DNA of 64,000 bases, taken from positions 124,001-188,000 of the forward strand of contig WOAB01000761.1 of the NCBI GenBank assembly GCA_027886185.1. The letters run 5' to 3'. Each line of letters begins with the position of its first letter. The stretch's first letter is position 1. This DNA comes from Rheum nobile. Its lineage: Eukaryota; Streptophyta; Magnoliopsida; Caryophyllales; Polygonaceae. The position numbers and the translations under genes were made by a program. Below the pieces are notes generated by a model. It was not told the DNA's origin and ran no database searches. It saw nothing but the letters and a program-made list of their open reading frames with translations. Below are positions 1 through 10,252 of this stretch, in pieces.

Positions 1-1070
1 AAGCTTCTCCAAACCACCATATCTTCACTTCTACTTCTCAACTCCAATCTCTACAATTGTGCTCTAAACATCTCCAAATGGTACCCAAAACACCGGTAAC
101 AACTCCTAGTTAAACCCTACAAAGTAGCGCTGATCAAATTCCCCCATGCTTAAACCTTCCTCGTCCTCGAGTAAGCTAATATAAACCTACTCCTCCAATC
201 AAATCCCCAAGGTATCAGGAAGCACAGAAAAACCATCTCCACTAAGAATTGCACCTAAACATGAACCTCCAAGGCACCAGCACAATAAATACAACACACA
301 ACCAAGCTTAATAGAAAGCAGAGTACTTCCCCCAAGCTTAACCCGAACACCATAGAGTGAAAAAAATCTAATCCTAGCCTCCATCTATCTTCTTATGCCT
401 CACAGAGTGACCTATCCGAATCCTCCTTATATCACCTCCTCTTATGTCACCACGCCAAGAAAAAATGAGGAATCCTAATATTCACTCTTCTTCTTTTCAC
501 TCATTTTGCCAAGGCGCCCTTTTGGGTTTTCACCAAACCACTCATTTCATTTTTCAATAGATGGGATCACAATAAACTCACATCACTCTTGACCAATTAT
601 TACCCCAGCCTAATGCTGGTCCAAGCCACCTGCTTATTACCTAAGCTGCCCTTTTGGGTTTTCGACTTATCCCAGGATTTCTATTTTTGCATTTTTTCAA
701 ATTTTTGGTTTTTTCAAATTTTTTTTCTCTTTCTCCTCAGCGACTAGCAAGTATAGAACACTCTCCCATGCTTAAACATTGCATTGTCCTCAGTGTAATG
801 AAAGACAAAAAGATGAAGCACAGGGAAAAGCAAAAAAGTACTCACAACCGTCGCCGAGTTGGCTTGGACACGAAAGTTGTGGCTGACGGTATATCAATAA
901 AAGCACATGTCTCTGGTGTCGCGCCGGTCTTCAAACAAACTCCACCGTGCAACCAAAAGGAATTCACTATAAGGTGTAGTGGAATATCAAAGAAATCGGG
1001 GCTGTATGGCCTTCAACGAACACATGGTGGAACCCAGATGTAATTGTGGTGTGGGATCTAGTGTTCATCC
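1..1070 (-). repeat. 3' non-coding remnant of a Tat/Athila-like retrotransposon
   Basis: No credible coding sequence. Read on the minus strand, two places (about 140-175 and 757-800) carry a GAGGAC...TTTAAGCATGGG module resembling the conserved sequence near the 3' end of plant Tat/Athila/Ogre elements (family resemblance from memory, not searched). A GCCCTTTTGGGTTTTC motif also occurs twice (about 508-528 and 648-662). I read the stretch as the downstream end of the element whose gag-protease lies at 1526-3950. The window begins with AAGCTT, a HindIII site, perhaps a clone end. No LTR boundary could be placed. Confidence 0.4.
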
Positions 1071-1186
1071 TCCTCAGCTGTCGAATGTGGGGCCACCATC
1101 GGTGCCAAATACAAATGTGGGACGAATGTCTCCTCCTCGGCAGCATGATGTGCACCATCTCTCAAAATAAAACACCGACAGCTGGG

Positions 1187-1309
1187 CCGCGATCGCGGAA
1201 ATAAGGCCGCGATCGCGGAAAAACGCCGAACACTTTTTTTTTGATTTTTTTAGGAAAGGGGGCTTACTGTAACTTTTCCGCGACCGTAGAAAAATTTCTG
1301 CGCCCGCGG
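1187..1309. repeat. Two 20-nt-spaced pairs of CCGCGATCGCGG palindromes (non-coding)
   Basis: Cores lie at 1187-1198 and 1207-1218 (both perfect CCGCGATCGCGG) and at 1278-1289 and 1298-1309 (degenerate). The pitch inside each pair is exactly 20 nt. The same paired motif occurs inside the gag-protease reading frame at 2306-2545. This copy lies in apparently non-coding DNA downstream of the protease, which argues that the motif works as nucleic acid and not as peptide. Confidence 0.8.
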
Positions 1310-1439
1310 AAAAGACTCTGGTGCCTAGTTCACCGTCTTCAATGTGGCTCCGGGTCTCTTTCCTGCAGGTTAGTCTAAACGCAAAAACAAGAACAAAACA
1401 AAAGCAAACGAGCACATAAATAACTAAAAACATAGAATG

Positions 1440-1525
1440 AAAAGACGAGAAAGAACTACATACCTCGGGTTGCCTCCCGGACAACGCCTTAGTTATTGTC
1501 GTGGCTCGACCTGGTACTTTCCTAC
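1440..1525 (-). other. Post-polyprotein spacer motif of Tat/Athila-like elements; RT-integrase missing
   Basis: Directly after the protease, the minus strand reads a GTCGAGCCACGAC...GGGAGGCAACCC motif (about 1464-1515). From general knowledge of Athila/Tat elements, this kind of motif normally follows the end of pol. Its position straight after the protease implies that the reverse transcriptase, RNase H and integrase were deleted. The recognition is from memory and was not aligned. Confidence 0.4.
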
Positions 1526-2269
1526 TCAACTTGGGTTGCTCACATCGATTGAGCACTCGGGTTTTCCATCCGGAGGGTGTCGCTTTGCATCATCTATGCT
1601 GAATCCGACCCTCACCCCGTCGAATTCCATTGTGAGCGAACCCCTGCTCACATCAATTTTTGTCCCCGCCGTGTTCATAAACGGCCTCCCTAGCATCACA
1701 GGGGCTGCATCCTTATCCTGCCCCGTATCCATCACAAAGAAGTCTGCAGGGAATATCAACTTGTCAACTTCTACCAGCACGTCCTGCACCACTCATTTGA
1801 GGTAGACATAGGAATTGTCCGCCAGCTGGATCACAATCCTTGTCTTCTCTAATGGTCCGACCTCCAAAGACTCGTACAGTGAGAGAGGCAACACATTAAT
1901 GGAGGCACCCAAATCAAGCATGGCCTTGTCGAACAAGGTGCCCCTAATCTTGTAGGGAATAGTGAACATGCCCGGATCACTTGCCTTCTTCGGTAACCGA
2001 TTTTGCAGCATAGAGGATACATTCTCACTAACTTGGACTTTCTTCTTCTCCTTTACCCCCTTCTTTCTCTTTATTGTGCATAGCCCCTTCAAGAATTTAG
2101 CATAACGAGGGATGCTATTTACCAGCTTGAGTAAGGGAATATTTACCTCGTAGTTGTTGAAGGTCTCGAACAGTTCCTTATCATTCGCCGACCTTCTAGT
2201 GTCCTTTAGAGCCTCAGGGAAGGGAGCGGGAGGCTTCAATGTGTTGAGCGGAGGGAAGTCGGGGCGCAC
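1526..2269 (-). pseudogene. Retroviral-type aspartic protease of a Tat/Athila-like element (broken)
   Basis: The protease would process the Gag-Pol precursor in the virus-like particle. The minus-strand reading has an N-terminal PPLNTLKPPAPFPEAL stretch followed by the flap-and-active-site region MLDLGASINVLP (about codons 115-127 from 2269), where DLGAS takes the place of the usual D-S/T-G-A motif. An in-frame TGA at 1793-1795 interrupts it; the same frame then continues to 1526 with the conserved MLGRPFM segment. Upstream, the gag frame is joined by a frameshift near 2270. Downstream no RT is found, so this is the last enzyme domain left. Assignment to the protease family is firm; the lineage is inferred. 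Confidence 0.8.
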
Positions 2270-3950
2270 ATATGTATCTTGGATGTCGGAGCCCCAGGGG
2301 CTTTTCCGCGATTGCGGATATCTGTCCGCGATCGCGGATCGTCTTCAGTCTTATCCTCGTCTCTAGTGATGTTTCCGCGATCGCGGAATTTTGTCCGCGG
2401 TCGCGGATTATCCTCGAACAGCTCCCCTTCAGAATAGATTTTTCCGCGATCGCGGAATTCTGTCCGCGGTCGCGGAAAAACATCGATTTTCTCCTCCTCG
2501 TCAGTAGCCAATCCGCGATCGCGGCCTCCTTCTCCGCGGTCGCGGAAAACTTTCTGTTGGCCACGACTGATGTCTACTTCCTCACTGCTCCTTAGCGTCA
2601 TGGCACAAACAATCTCTCTCGGGTTGACTTCCATTTGAGATGGTAGTTTCCTCGATTCCCGAGCTTCCAGCTTGCTCACTGCTATGGAGATCTACCCCAC
2701 TTGTTTTTCCAGATTCTGAATACTAGACTTCGTCTCTTGTTGATGCTGGATCATGCTCTGAGTGAGAGTCTCTTGATGCTTGACCACCGCATGGAGTTGT
2801 GACCCCATGGAGTTCACAGTGCCAGCCAACATCGTGACACTCTGGGCAATAGCCCTGATCTGGTCATCACTGGACATAGATGAACTTGAACCTTGACCTT
2901 GGGGTCTTTGGTCATATGGAGCTCGAAATTGTTGTGATTGACCCCCAGGCTGTTAATATTGTTGTGGGCGGGGTAGGAATTGTGGTGGCCTTGGTTGATA
3001 CTCTTGATTCTCCTGGCCTTGAGGAGTACTCTACTGGTTCCCATACCTCAGATTGGGGTGATCTCTCCACCCTGGATTGTACGTGTTGGAATATAGGTCA
3101 TATCTTGGCCTTGGAGGGCCATATCCTCCAATGGCGTTCACCTCAGCAGTGGGTTCCTGCAGCGTGGGACATGCATCGGTTGGATGCATCGTGTCTTGGC
3201 ATATCCCACATGACTTGACCTGCTGCTGGCCACCCTTCATCTTGTATCTCCTCATCATCTCCTTCATCTCAGCCATCTCAGAGAGTAGAGTGGAGTTTGG
3301 CTGAGAATCTACAACTCTCACTGATTCGGCGCCCGCCCTCTTACTAAACTGTCTTGAGCCCTCAGATAGCTCAAAGAAAACCTCATATGCCACAGCTGGA
3401 GTCTTGTTTAAGATGTTCCCTCCACATGCAGCGTTCACCACCGACGCTCGTCATCAAGAAGACCTCTATACAAATAAAGTACGAGGTCCTGGTCAGAATA
3501 TCCATGGTAGGGGCAGCTAGATATCAGCCTCTTGAACCTTCCGTAGTACTCATACAACGATTCAGCAGCTTGCTATTCAATGTTGCTGATGCTCCTCTTC
3601 AGGCTGTTGAGCTTAGTTGCAGAGAAGTACTTCTCTAGGAAGGCCTTCTTCATCTTGGCCCACGTGTCAATGCTCCCTAGGGTCAAGTAGTAGAACGAGT
3701 CATTGGCCGAATCCTTCAGAGAGAAAGGAAAGTCCCTCAGCTTGATCTGGTCTTCAGTCACTCCTCTAGGCTTCATGCTAGTCCATACGGCATGGAACTC
3801 CGACAGATGCTTATTGGGGTCTTCTCAACTCATCCCATGGAAGTGGGGGAGCAAGTGGATCAATCCTGACTTGAGCTCGAAGTTGATGCCATCAGCCAAC
3901 TCAGGAAACTGCACAGCCAGCGGTTGCTGTTGTAGGTTAGGGGAAGTCAG
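2270..3950 (-). pseudogene. Gag polyprotein of a Tat/Athila-like gypsy element (broken)
   Basis: Structural Gag that would build the particle. The conserved core is at 3573-3776 (RDFPFSLKDSAND...WAKMKKAFLEKYFSATK). It continues after an in-frame TAG at 3573-3575 through the ESLYEYY...FKRL region, then shifts frame near 3442 into VNAACGGNILNKTPAVAYEV (3441 downwards), a segment typical of the second half of Athila/Ogre Gag. A coiled-coil-like stretch (about 2692-2877) and the repeat-bearing linker (2301-2576) follow in one frame. A CX2C-type cluster (CGICQDTMHPTDACP) lies at about 3175-3220. The N terminus is cut at 3951 by the next element's LTR. Not functional. Confidence 0.8.
2301..2576. 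repeat. Four 69-bp tandem repeats, each with two CGCG palindromes, inside gag
   Basis: First-member cores start at 2306, 2375, 2444 and 2513, a period of exactly 69 bp (23 codons). Second-member cores start at 2326, 2395, 2464 and 2534, so pitch within pairs is 20, 20, 20 and 21 nt. First members are mostly CCGCGATCGCGG and second members mostly CCGCGGTCGCGG. On the minus strand the unit encodes a charged 23-residue repeat with FRDRG and PRPRT, alternating with acidic linkers. The last pair's extra base suggests an indel. Confidence 0.9.
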
Positions 3951-3951
3951 C

Positions 3952-6449
3952 TGTAACACCCCCAAATTTAACACCATTTGAAAGCGCTACTGCCGATGAC
4001 CCCGGACGTAAACCCCGAAGTCACCCCAGGATTTTTCGACGACATAACTGTCTTAAAGATAGTTACAATACTAAAATCATAACTTTTATTAAACCACATG
4101 GTCGCGGAATTACACGATTCCAAAAACGACCCAATTAATCAGAAATACAACAGCGGAAGACTCTTAAATACAAAACGACAAAACAAATTGTCAAAACACC
4201 GTTCATCTTCATAGTCGTTCTAGCCTTCATGGATCTTCAACACTACTGATGTGCCGAATCGAACGGATGACACCAGCCAACCATCAAGGAATAATACGGT
4301 TGGTTAGTCTACATGAATAGACTAGCAAGGGTACAAAGTAGAGTGGTTCGAAGCAGTCGTATTAGGTTAGACTCATCGCTTCTCGAATAATAACCGATGA
4401 CGATAGTCAACCATCATACTCCTACTGGAATAAACAAGAGGTATGCACAAGAGAAGATTGTAGAGATCGAGTCTCACATCAATCAATCCCAAAAGAAGAC
4501 TCCAAAGAAATGAGCCTTATAGGAAACATGACAAATGTTGGGGAACATTAATTTATAATGTATACACAATCACAGAATCACAGTATCGCATACGAGCGAT
4601 CTACAACTAAGACGAGCTTTTCCTAGCTGCACTAGCGCCTAGCTGCACTACTCGCCAAACATTTTAAATAAGTGCTTACTCATACGGCACTTTATTATTA
4701 TGGTCAAGGCATTTTAATTATGTGCATACTCATGGCACGTATCTTATTAAATGTCAACACACACACACATCACGTTATAAGCTTTTAACATACATGTCCC
4801 GCCACTCGCGAAACACATATCGAACCGGGTTGTGACACCTGCAGAGTGCACCACTTCTTACTCCACTCGAGTATAGAAGTTAGTCAATGACTTACAAATT
4901 TATTATAAAGAGATGACAGGACCTCTCATCCATTGTCCCTACGAATACTCGTCCTGACTAAACAGATAAACACACAACCACATCTCACAGAACCATCACG
5001 GCTCTTCCTGCACAACTATCTATTTATGCCCACCTGGCAAACATCCTAGATTTAATAATCTAAACACACACACAATAAAACACATCAAAGTCCCTTAAGG
5101 TCTTCACCTGCACAAAATCTACAATATACTAGCGTCGGTTCTAGCAGAATATACAACCTAGTATAATATCAGTTTTTAATCACATAACGATATCAAACCG
5201 TTTCCAACATACTTAACAATCATCCCAAATTATTTAACAACAAAACGATTGATAAATAATTGAAATATGGAATGATGAGCAAGAGCGAACCGCCACTTGC
5301 CTTAGATCCGACAAGTTCGAACCAAGCTGAGCAACGTCTAGTTCCTGGATCTGAAACTGGAGCAAATCTTGGATATTAAATCCCTAAGAAATGGCCCATA
5401 ACAAGACCCTAAGTTAGATTCAATACACTTATATATGAATCTAAAAGAATACAAGAAGAAATCAAAGGAATCGAGGCAAGCCCCAAGCCAAAACTCCAAG
5501 AACACACCTTCGGACAAGCCTCGCCGCGGGTGCGGTGGGCCTTGCCGCTGGGTGCGGTGGACAGACAGTGGCGAAGGGGAAGCTCGACAGTCATGGAGAA
5601 TTTCTTACCCCAAAACCGATTTGTTTGCTTCGATTTGTCTATGGTTCGATCTCCCAACACCTTAAAGCTTCACACAACACTCACGAGCTCCTTCTAACAC
5701 TCAAAGGGATCTCAAATCTCACACAAACGAAGCTCACAAGCTGCTCAACAATGGTGAAAAACCAGAAAAACAGAGGAGGAAGAAGAAGAAGAAGAAGAAG
5801 AAGAAGAAGAAGAAGCTTGGCTTCGGATTTGATCTCCTTTTATAGCTCAACTCGAGCTTCCTCTAAGGGGACAAGCAAGGGGACAAGGGAACAACAACCC
5901 ACGAAGTCAAGGGAACAAGAGACAACAAGTGGATCAAGTGGGCAAATGGATAGAACTTCGGAAATCTTATCGCGAAGATGAAGCTGTCAGCGCTCGCCGC
6001 GGGTGCGGTGGCCGACTTGCCGCGGGTGCGGCCGAGACCATCAAGAAATCGTCCTGACTTCGACGGGGCCGTTCTCTCAGCTCCGAACTCCAAATGAGGT
6101 GATTCCAAATCTAGAAGTTAGATCTAGAAGTCTATTTTAATCCTTCCAAATGTCACATTGAATGGATTATGGAATCAAGAGTTATGACGATTTTGCTAAA
6201 AGGTCGCACTTGTATGGGCGAGGAAAGTATGGGTACGAGTTCTTTTAACCCCGGGTTAAATATATTCGTACACTAATGACAAATTAACCCCGAAAACACT
6301 TCAACTGTATTATATAATGCTCAGAAAATTTTACAGAGCTCATAACATATTACAGAGTATCCGATCTTCTCTGAATTAAATCCGTCTAGCAATCCGGGCA
6401 TAAGAAAAATAAAATTTCAAAATACCCTTAAAAATTACGGGGTATTACA
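3952..6449 (-). repeat. 3' LTR of the TR-GAG retrotransposon
   Basis: In minus orientation this 2,498-bp LTR starts TGTAATACCCCG at 6449 and ends GGGGGTGTTACA at 3952. It aligns over its first ~1.76 kb (plus coordinates) with the second LTR at 8496-10252, with only scattered substitutions. It contains a GAA microsatellite (about 5774-5815) and two pairs of GCCGCGGGTGCGG motifs: 5523/5544 and 5996/6019. It was inserted into the gag of the Tat/Athila-like element; the five bases to its left are TCAGC. No credible genes lie inside. Confidence 0.9.
5774..5815. repeat. GAA/AGA microsatellite
   Basis: About 13 consecutive GAA-type triplets inside the LTR. Arginine-rich reading frames across it are artefacts of the repeat. 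Confidence 0.95.
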
Positions 6450-6475
6450 TTACTACCCCCTTATTTTAAGTTTCG
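6450..6475 (-). other. Polypurine tract of the TR-GAG element
   Basis: The minus strand reads AAAATAAGGGGGTAGTAA immediately before the LTR start TGTAATACC, the expected place for plus-strand DNA priming. The related chromovirus at 17668-17690 has the similar AAAGGGGTAGTAA in the same position. Confidence 0.75.
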
Positions 6476-6499
6476 ACCCCGAAACTTGCATCATTCAAG

Positions 6500-6627
6500 G
6501 CCGACAACAATTAGGGAAATTATCTAAGCATACCCGCCTCAGTCTCCCAAGTAACCTCTTCGGTTTCTAACTTGGAGCACAAAACTCGTACCAACGGTAC
6601 AACCTTACTGCGCAACTGCTCCAATCT
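6500..6627 (-). pseudogene. Residual chromodomain C terminus (deletion scar)
   Basis: The minus strand encodes about 42 codons reading LRSKVVPLVRVLCSK...EVTWETEAGMLR, then stops at two codons of an FP-LLSA tail. This closely matches the end of the chromovirus polyprotein at 17704-17860 (LRNKVVPLVRILWSK...EVTWET, FPELFSA). In the parent family this is the integrase C-terminal chromodomain. Here it survives next to the polypurine tract although protease, RT and integrase are gone. It shows that the gag-only element arose by internal deletion of a Tekay/Del-like element, with a junction between about 6630 and 6780. Confidence 0.85.
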
Positions 6628-6779
6628 TCTGGGGTTCAACCATATATTTATATTAGCAAGAATATTTACAACAAAAGGTTACAAACCCTGCTGCCTAATT
6701 AAACTTACTAACACAACCATTCATAACAAAAGACTGGGTAAACACCCACATCTACAACCTACAACAAAAGTAGAAAGCT

Positions 6780-8123
6780 TTAAGCAAATGGAACATCAGG
6801 CCCATCCGCCTCACGTATCACGTAAAGACGTTGACCTTGACTTCCAGAAGCTACTGGGGCCTTCCCTTTATTCTGTACAGTTGTCTGCATCAAAGGACTT
6901 GGAGCCTCCACCGGTTTATACTCAGGCCGGTTATTCTGATTAGCAGACCCTTGCTGCGACTCCAATCCTTTTTGCCTTTCCAGCCAACAAAACTTCTGCA
7001 TGTGCCCAAACATTCCACAGCCAAAGCATGCTTTCCTTTCCTTTTGGCACATACTGCTCCTGTGCCCAACGGCACCACAATTGAAACACTGGATCAGACC
7101 CTGGTCCTGACCAGATCGTTGTGTCGACTCTCCTTGAGTCATCTCTGTCTTTGCCTTGCTTGACTTAGCAAGGTTAGACGGTGGCGCAGGACGTTTAAAT
7201 CCGCTCGCCTGAGATTGTTCTTGCACCAACTTCTGGTGATTCCTCTTCTTGGTAGACTCTTCCAGAGTCACTTCCAGCTTGTAGGCTGCATCCACGTACT
7301 GCTCCAAAGTAGAACATCCGTGACGCACCATCAGTGGCTTAATGTCTGGACCCATCCAGTCATGGAAGTGCCAGATCTTCTGCTCCTCGTTGGTTACATC
7401 TGACCCAGCGTATTGCAACAAGTGATTGAACTTAGTCGCAAGCTCAGTGACTTTCAATCCCTCTATATCTGGATGCATGAACTCCTTGTGCTTCTCGTCC
7501 CTCATAGATCGGGAAAAGAAACGGTGTATCATCTTCGTCTTGAACATAGCCCAGTTCAAATCAACTCGATCAGCCAACCCAGTGTTCTCCCACCATTCAC
7601 TAGCTTCTTCTTTTAACTGAAGAGAGGCTATCTGCACTTTCTCAGCCTCGGTGCAATCCACGTTGCGGAACAACCGCTCCATGTGGGAAAACCAATGAGC
7701 AGCTCTAACTGGCTCTCCTTTGCCATTATAATGGTCAGATCTCAAAGAGGTAATGGTCTTCAGCACTCGACCATAATCACCTCTCTTCCTGACCGCCTCT
7801 TCTTGGTGCACACAAACAGCTGGCTCTTCAAACCTAGGAACCATTGGGGGAATTGGCACAGCTTGTGCCTGTGGTGCTGCAGGTTGCCTAGCCTCGGCGA
7901 GTACTTGTATCATAATCTCTCGAATAGCTGCAACAGCTGCTGCATCAAAAACTACTGGAGCGTTGGCCGAAGCTTGGCCATTGCCTCCCGGATTATTCTG
8001 CGACATAGACTCGTGTTCCTCCACAGAGTCTGGAACAATTCTTGTACCTGGTCTCGGGTCATTGCTCGGCTCAGCATCAGTGCGAATAATGTCCCTCGGG
8101 TTCACCATATAATTACCGATCAA
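6780..8123 (-). CDS. Gag protein of a TR-GAG (gag-only) chromovirus derivative
   Basis: Uninterrupted 447-residue Gag. Order: a variable N terminus; a retrotransposon gag domain at about residues 120-290, with conserved AHWFSHMERLFRNVDCTEAEK, SEWWENTG and KFNHLLQYAGS; then two CCHC zinc knuckles (CFNCGAVGHRSSMC at about 346-359, CFGCGMFGHMQKFC at about 367-380) for RNA binding. The protein ends in GQRLYVIREADGPDVPFA, exactly where the related full element (31194-31769) runs on into its protease, so the ORF stops just before Pol. ATG 8121-8123 is the furthest upstream; the fifth-codon-downstream MVNPRDI is an alternative. This is the longest intact ORF among the gypsy remnants here. Proteins of the element's relatives would have to supply RT and integrase in trans (inference). 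Confidence 0.9.
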   Translation of the reverse strand: MIGNYMVNPRDIIRTDAEPSNDPRPGTRIVPDSVEEHESMSQNNPGGNGQASANAPVVFDAAAVAAIREIMIQVLAEARQPAAPQAQAVPIPPMVPRFEEPAVCVHQEEAVRKRGDYGRVLKTITSLRSDHYNGKGEPVRAAHWFSHMERLFRNVDCTEAEKVQIASLQLKEEASEWWENTGLADRVDLNWAMFKTKMIHRFFSRSMRDEKHKEFMHPDIEGLKVTELATKFNHLLQYAGSDVTNEEQKIWHFHDWMGPDIKPLMVRHGCSTLEQYVDAAYKLEVTLEESTKKRNHQKLVQEQSQASGFKRPAPPSNLAKSSKAKTEMTQGESTQRSGQDQGLIQCFNCGAVGHRSSMCQKERKACFGCGMFGHMQKFCWLERQKGLESQQGSANQNNRPEYKPVEAPSPLMQTTVQNKGKAPVASGSQGQRLYVIREADGPDVPFA

Positions 8124-8479
8124 AGTCCAAGTATCTTACACATTAATATCTCTCCAAAATACTTAATGTAATAAAACTAACTTAGATTATATCTACTTGG
8201 TAAACTTTCCTAGATGAACTCCAAACCGGAATACTAGGTTCTATAACCTCAAATCCTGACAAGAGAACTGAAACACAAGTCTAACTGGAGATGGCAAAAC
8301 CACCTCGACTCCTTCCGAGTCCTTCAGAAGAGAACAGAATGCACCCTCAACTACGGGTGACAAACAGAGAGTCTTAGTCTTTCTAGACACAGAAGCAAAC
8401 TTCCATGTCAGACTGTAGAAGGCACGACTATGAACGGCTTTTTATTTGAAAACTCAGAGCTCTTGGAAAACAAATTTTA

Positions 8480-8491
8480 GCTCTGATACCA
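8480..8491 (-). other. Primer binding site for initiator tRNA-Met (TR-GAG)
   Basis: The minus strand reads TGGTATCAGAGC, the standard plant retrotransposon complement of tRNA-Met, four bases from the 5' LTR edge at 8496. The 356-nt leader 8124-8479 between it and gag holds no ORF. Confidence 0.95.
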
Positions 8492-8495
8492 TTCC

Positions 8496-10252
8496 TGTAA
8501 CACCCCCAAATTTAACACCATTTGAAAGCGCTACTGCCGATGACCCCGGACGTAAACCCCGAAGTCACCACATGCTTTTCCGATGACATAACTGTCTTAA
8601 AGATAGTTACAATACTAAAATCATAACTTTTATTAAACCACATGGTCGCGGAATTACACGATTCCAAAAATGACCCAATTAATCAGAAATACAACAGCGG
8701 AAGACTCTTAAATACAAAACGACAAAACAAATTGTCAAAACACCGTTCATCTTCATAGTCGTTCTAGCCTTCACGGATCTTCAACACTACTGATGTGCCG
8801 AATCGAACGGATGACACCAGCCAACCATGCAAGGAATAATACGGTTGGTTAGTCTACATGAATAGACTAGCAAGGGTACAAAGCAGAGTGGTTCGAAGCA
8901 GTCGTATTAGGTTAGACTCATCGCTTCTCGAATAATAACCGATGACGATAGTCAACCATCATACTCCTACTGGAATAAACACGAGGTATGCACAAGAGAA
9001 GATTCTGGAGATCGAGTCTCACATCAATCAATCCCAAAAGAAGACTCCAAAGAAATGAGCCTTATAGGAAACATGACAAATGTTGGGGAACATTAATTTA
9101 TAATGTACACACAATCACAGAATCACAGTATCGCATACGAGCGATCTACAACTAAGACGAGCTTTTCCTAGCTGCACTAGCGCCTAGCTGCACTACTCGC
9201 CAAACATTTTAAATAAGTGCTTACTCATACGGCACTTTATTATTATGGTCAAGGCATTTTAATTATGTGCATACTCATGGCACGTATCTTATTAAATGTC
9301 AACACACACACACATCACGTTATAAGCTTTTAACATACATGTCCCGCCACTCGCGAAACACATATCGAACCGGGTTGTGACACATGCAGAGTGCACCACT
9401 TCTTACTCCACTCGAGTATAGAAGTTAGTCAATGACTTACAAATTTATTATAAAGAGATGACATGACCTCTCATCCATTGTCCCTACAAATACTCGTTCT
9501 GACTAAACAGATAAACACATAACCACATCTCACAGAACCATCACGGCTCTTCCTGTACAACTATCTATTTATGCCCACCTGGCAAACATCCTAGATTTAA
9601 TAATCTAAACACACACACAATAAAACACATCAAAGTCCCTTAAGGTCTTCACCTACACAAAATCTACAATATACTAGCGTCGGTTCTAGCAGAATATACA
9701 ACCTAGTATAATATCAGTTTTTAATCACATAACGTTATCAAACCGTTTCCAACATACTTAACAATCATCCCAAATTATTTAACAACAAAACGATTGATAA
9801 ATAATTGAAATATGGAATGATGAGCAAGAGCGAACCGCCACTTGCCTTAGATCCGACAAGTTCGAACCAAGCTGAGCAACGTCTAGTTCCTGGATCTGAA
9901 ACTGGAGCAAATCTTGGATATTAAATCCCTAAGAAATGGCCCATAACAAGACCCTAAGTTAGATTCAATACACTTATATATGAATCTAAAAGAATACAAG
10001 AAGAAATCAAAGGAATCGAGCCAAGCCCCAAGCCAAAACTCCAAGAACACACCTTCGGACAAGCCTCGCCGCGGGTGCGGTGGGCCTTGCCGCTGGGTGC
10101 GGTGGACAAACAGTGGCGAAGGGGAAGCTCGACAGCCATGGAGAATTTCTTACCCCAAAATCGATTTGTTTGCTTCGATTTGTCTATGGTTCGATCTCCC
10201 AACACCTTAAAGCTTCACACAACACTCACGAGCTCCTTCTAACACTCAAAGG
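8496..10252 (-). repeat. Truncated 5' LTR of the TR-GAG retrotransposon
   Basis: Homologous to 3952-5707 of the other LTR with few differences, so the insertion is fairly young. It ends at CACTCAAAGG (10252), where the foldback begins; the missing ~740 bp (U3 side on the minus strand) is not found to the right. It retains one GCCGCGGGTGCGG pair (10068/10089). Confidence 0.9.

Noticed and set aside
654..1556. Overlapping ORFs of 60-160 residues on both strands
   Set aside because: They cross retrotransposon non-coding sequence and the CGCG palindromes and show no protein features.
5535..5981. Arginine-rich 148-residue ORF and neighbouring ORFs repeated at 9954-10210
   Set aside because: The Arg run is the GAA microsatellite read in frame; the others lie inside LTRs and only recur because the LTRs are duplicated.
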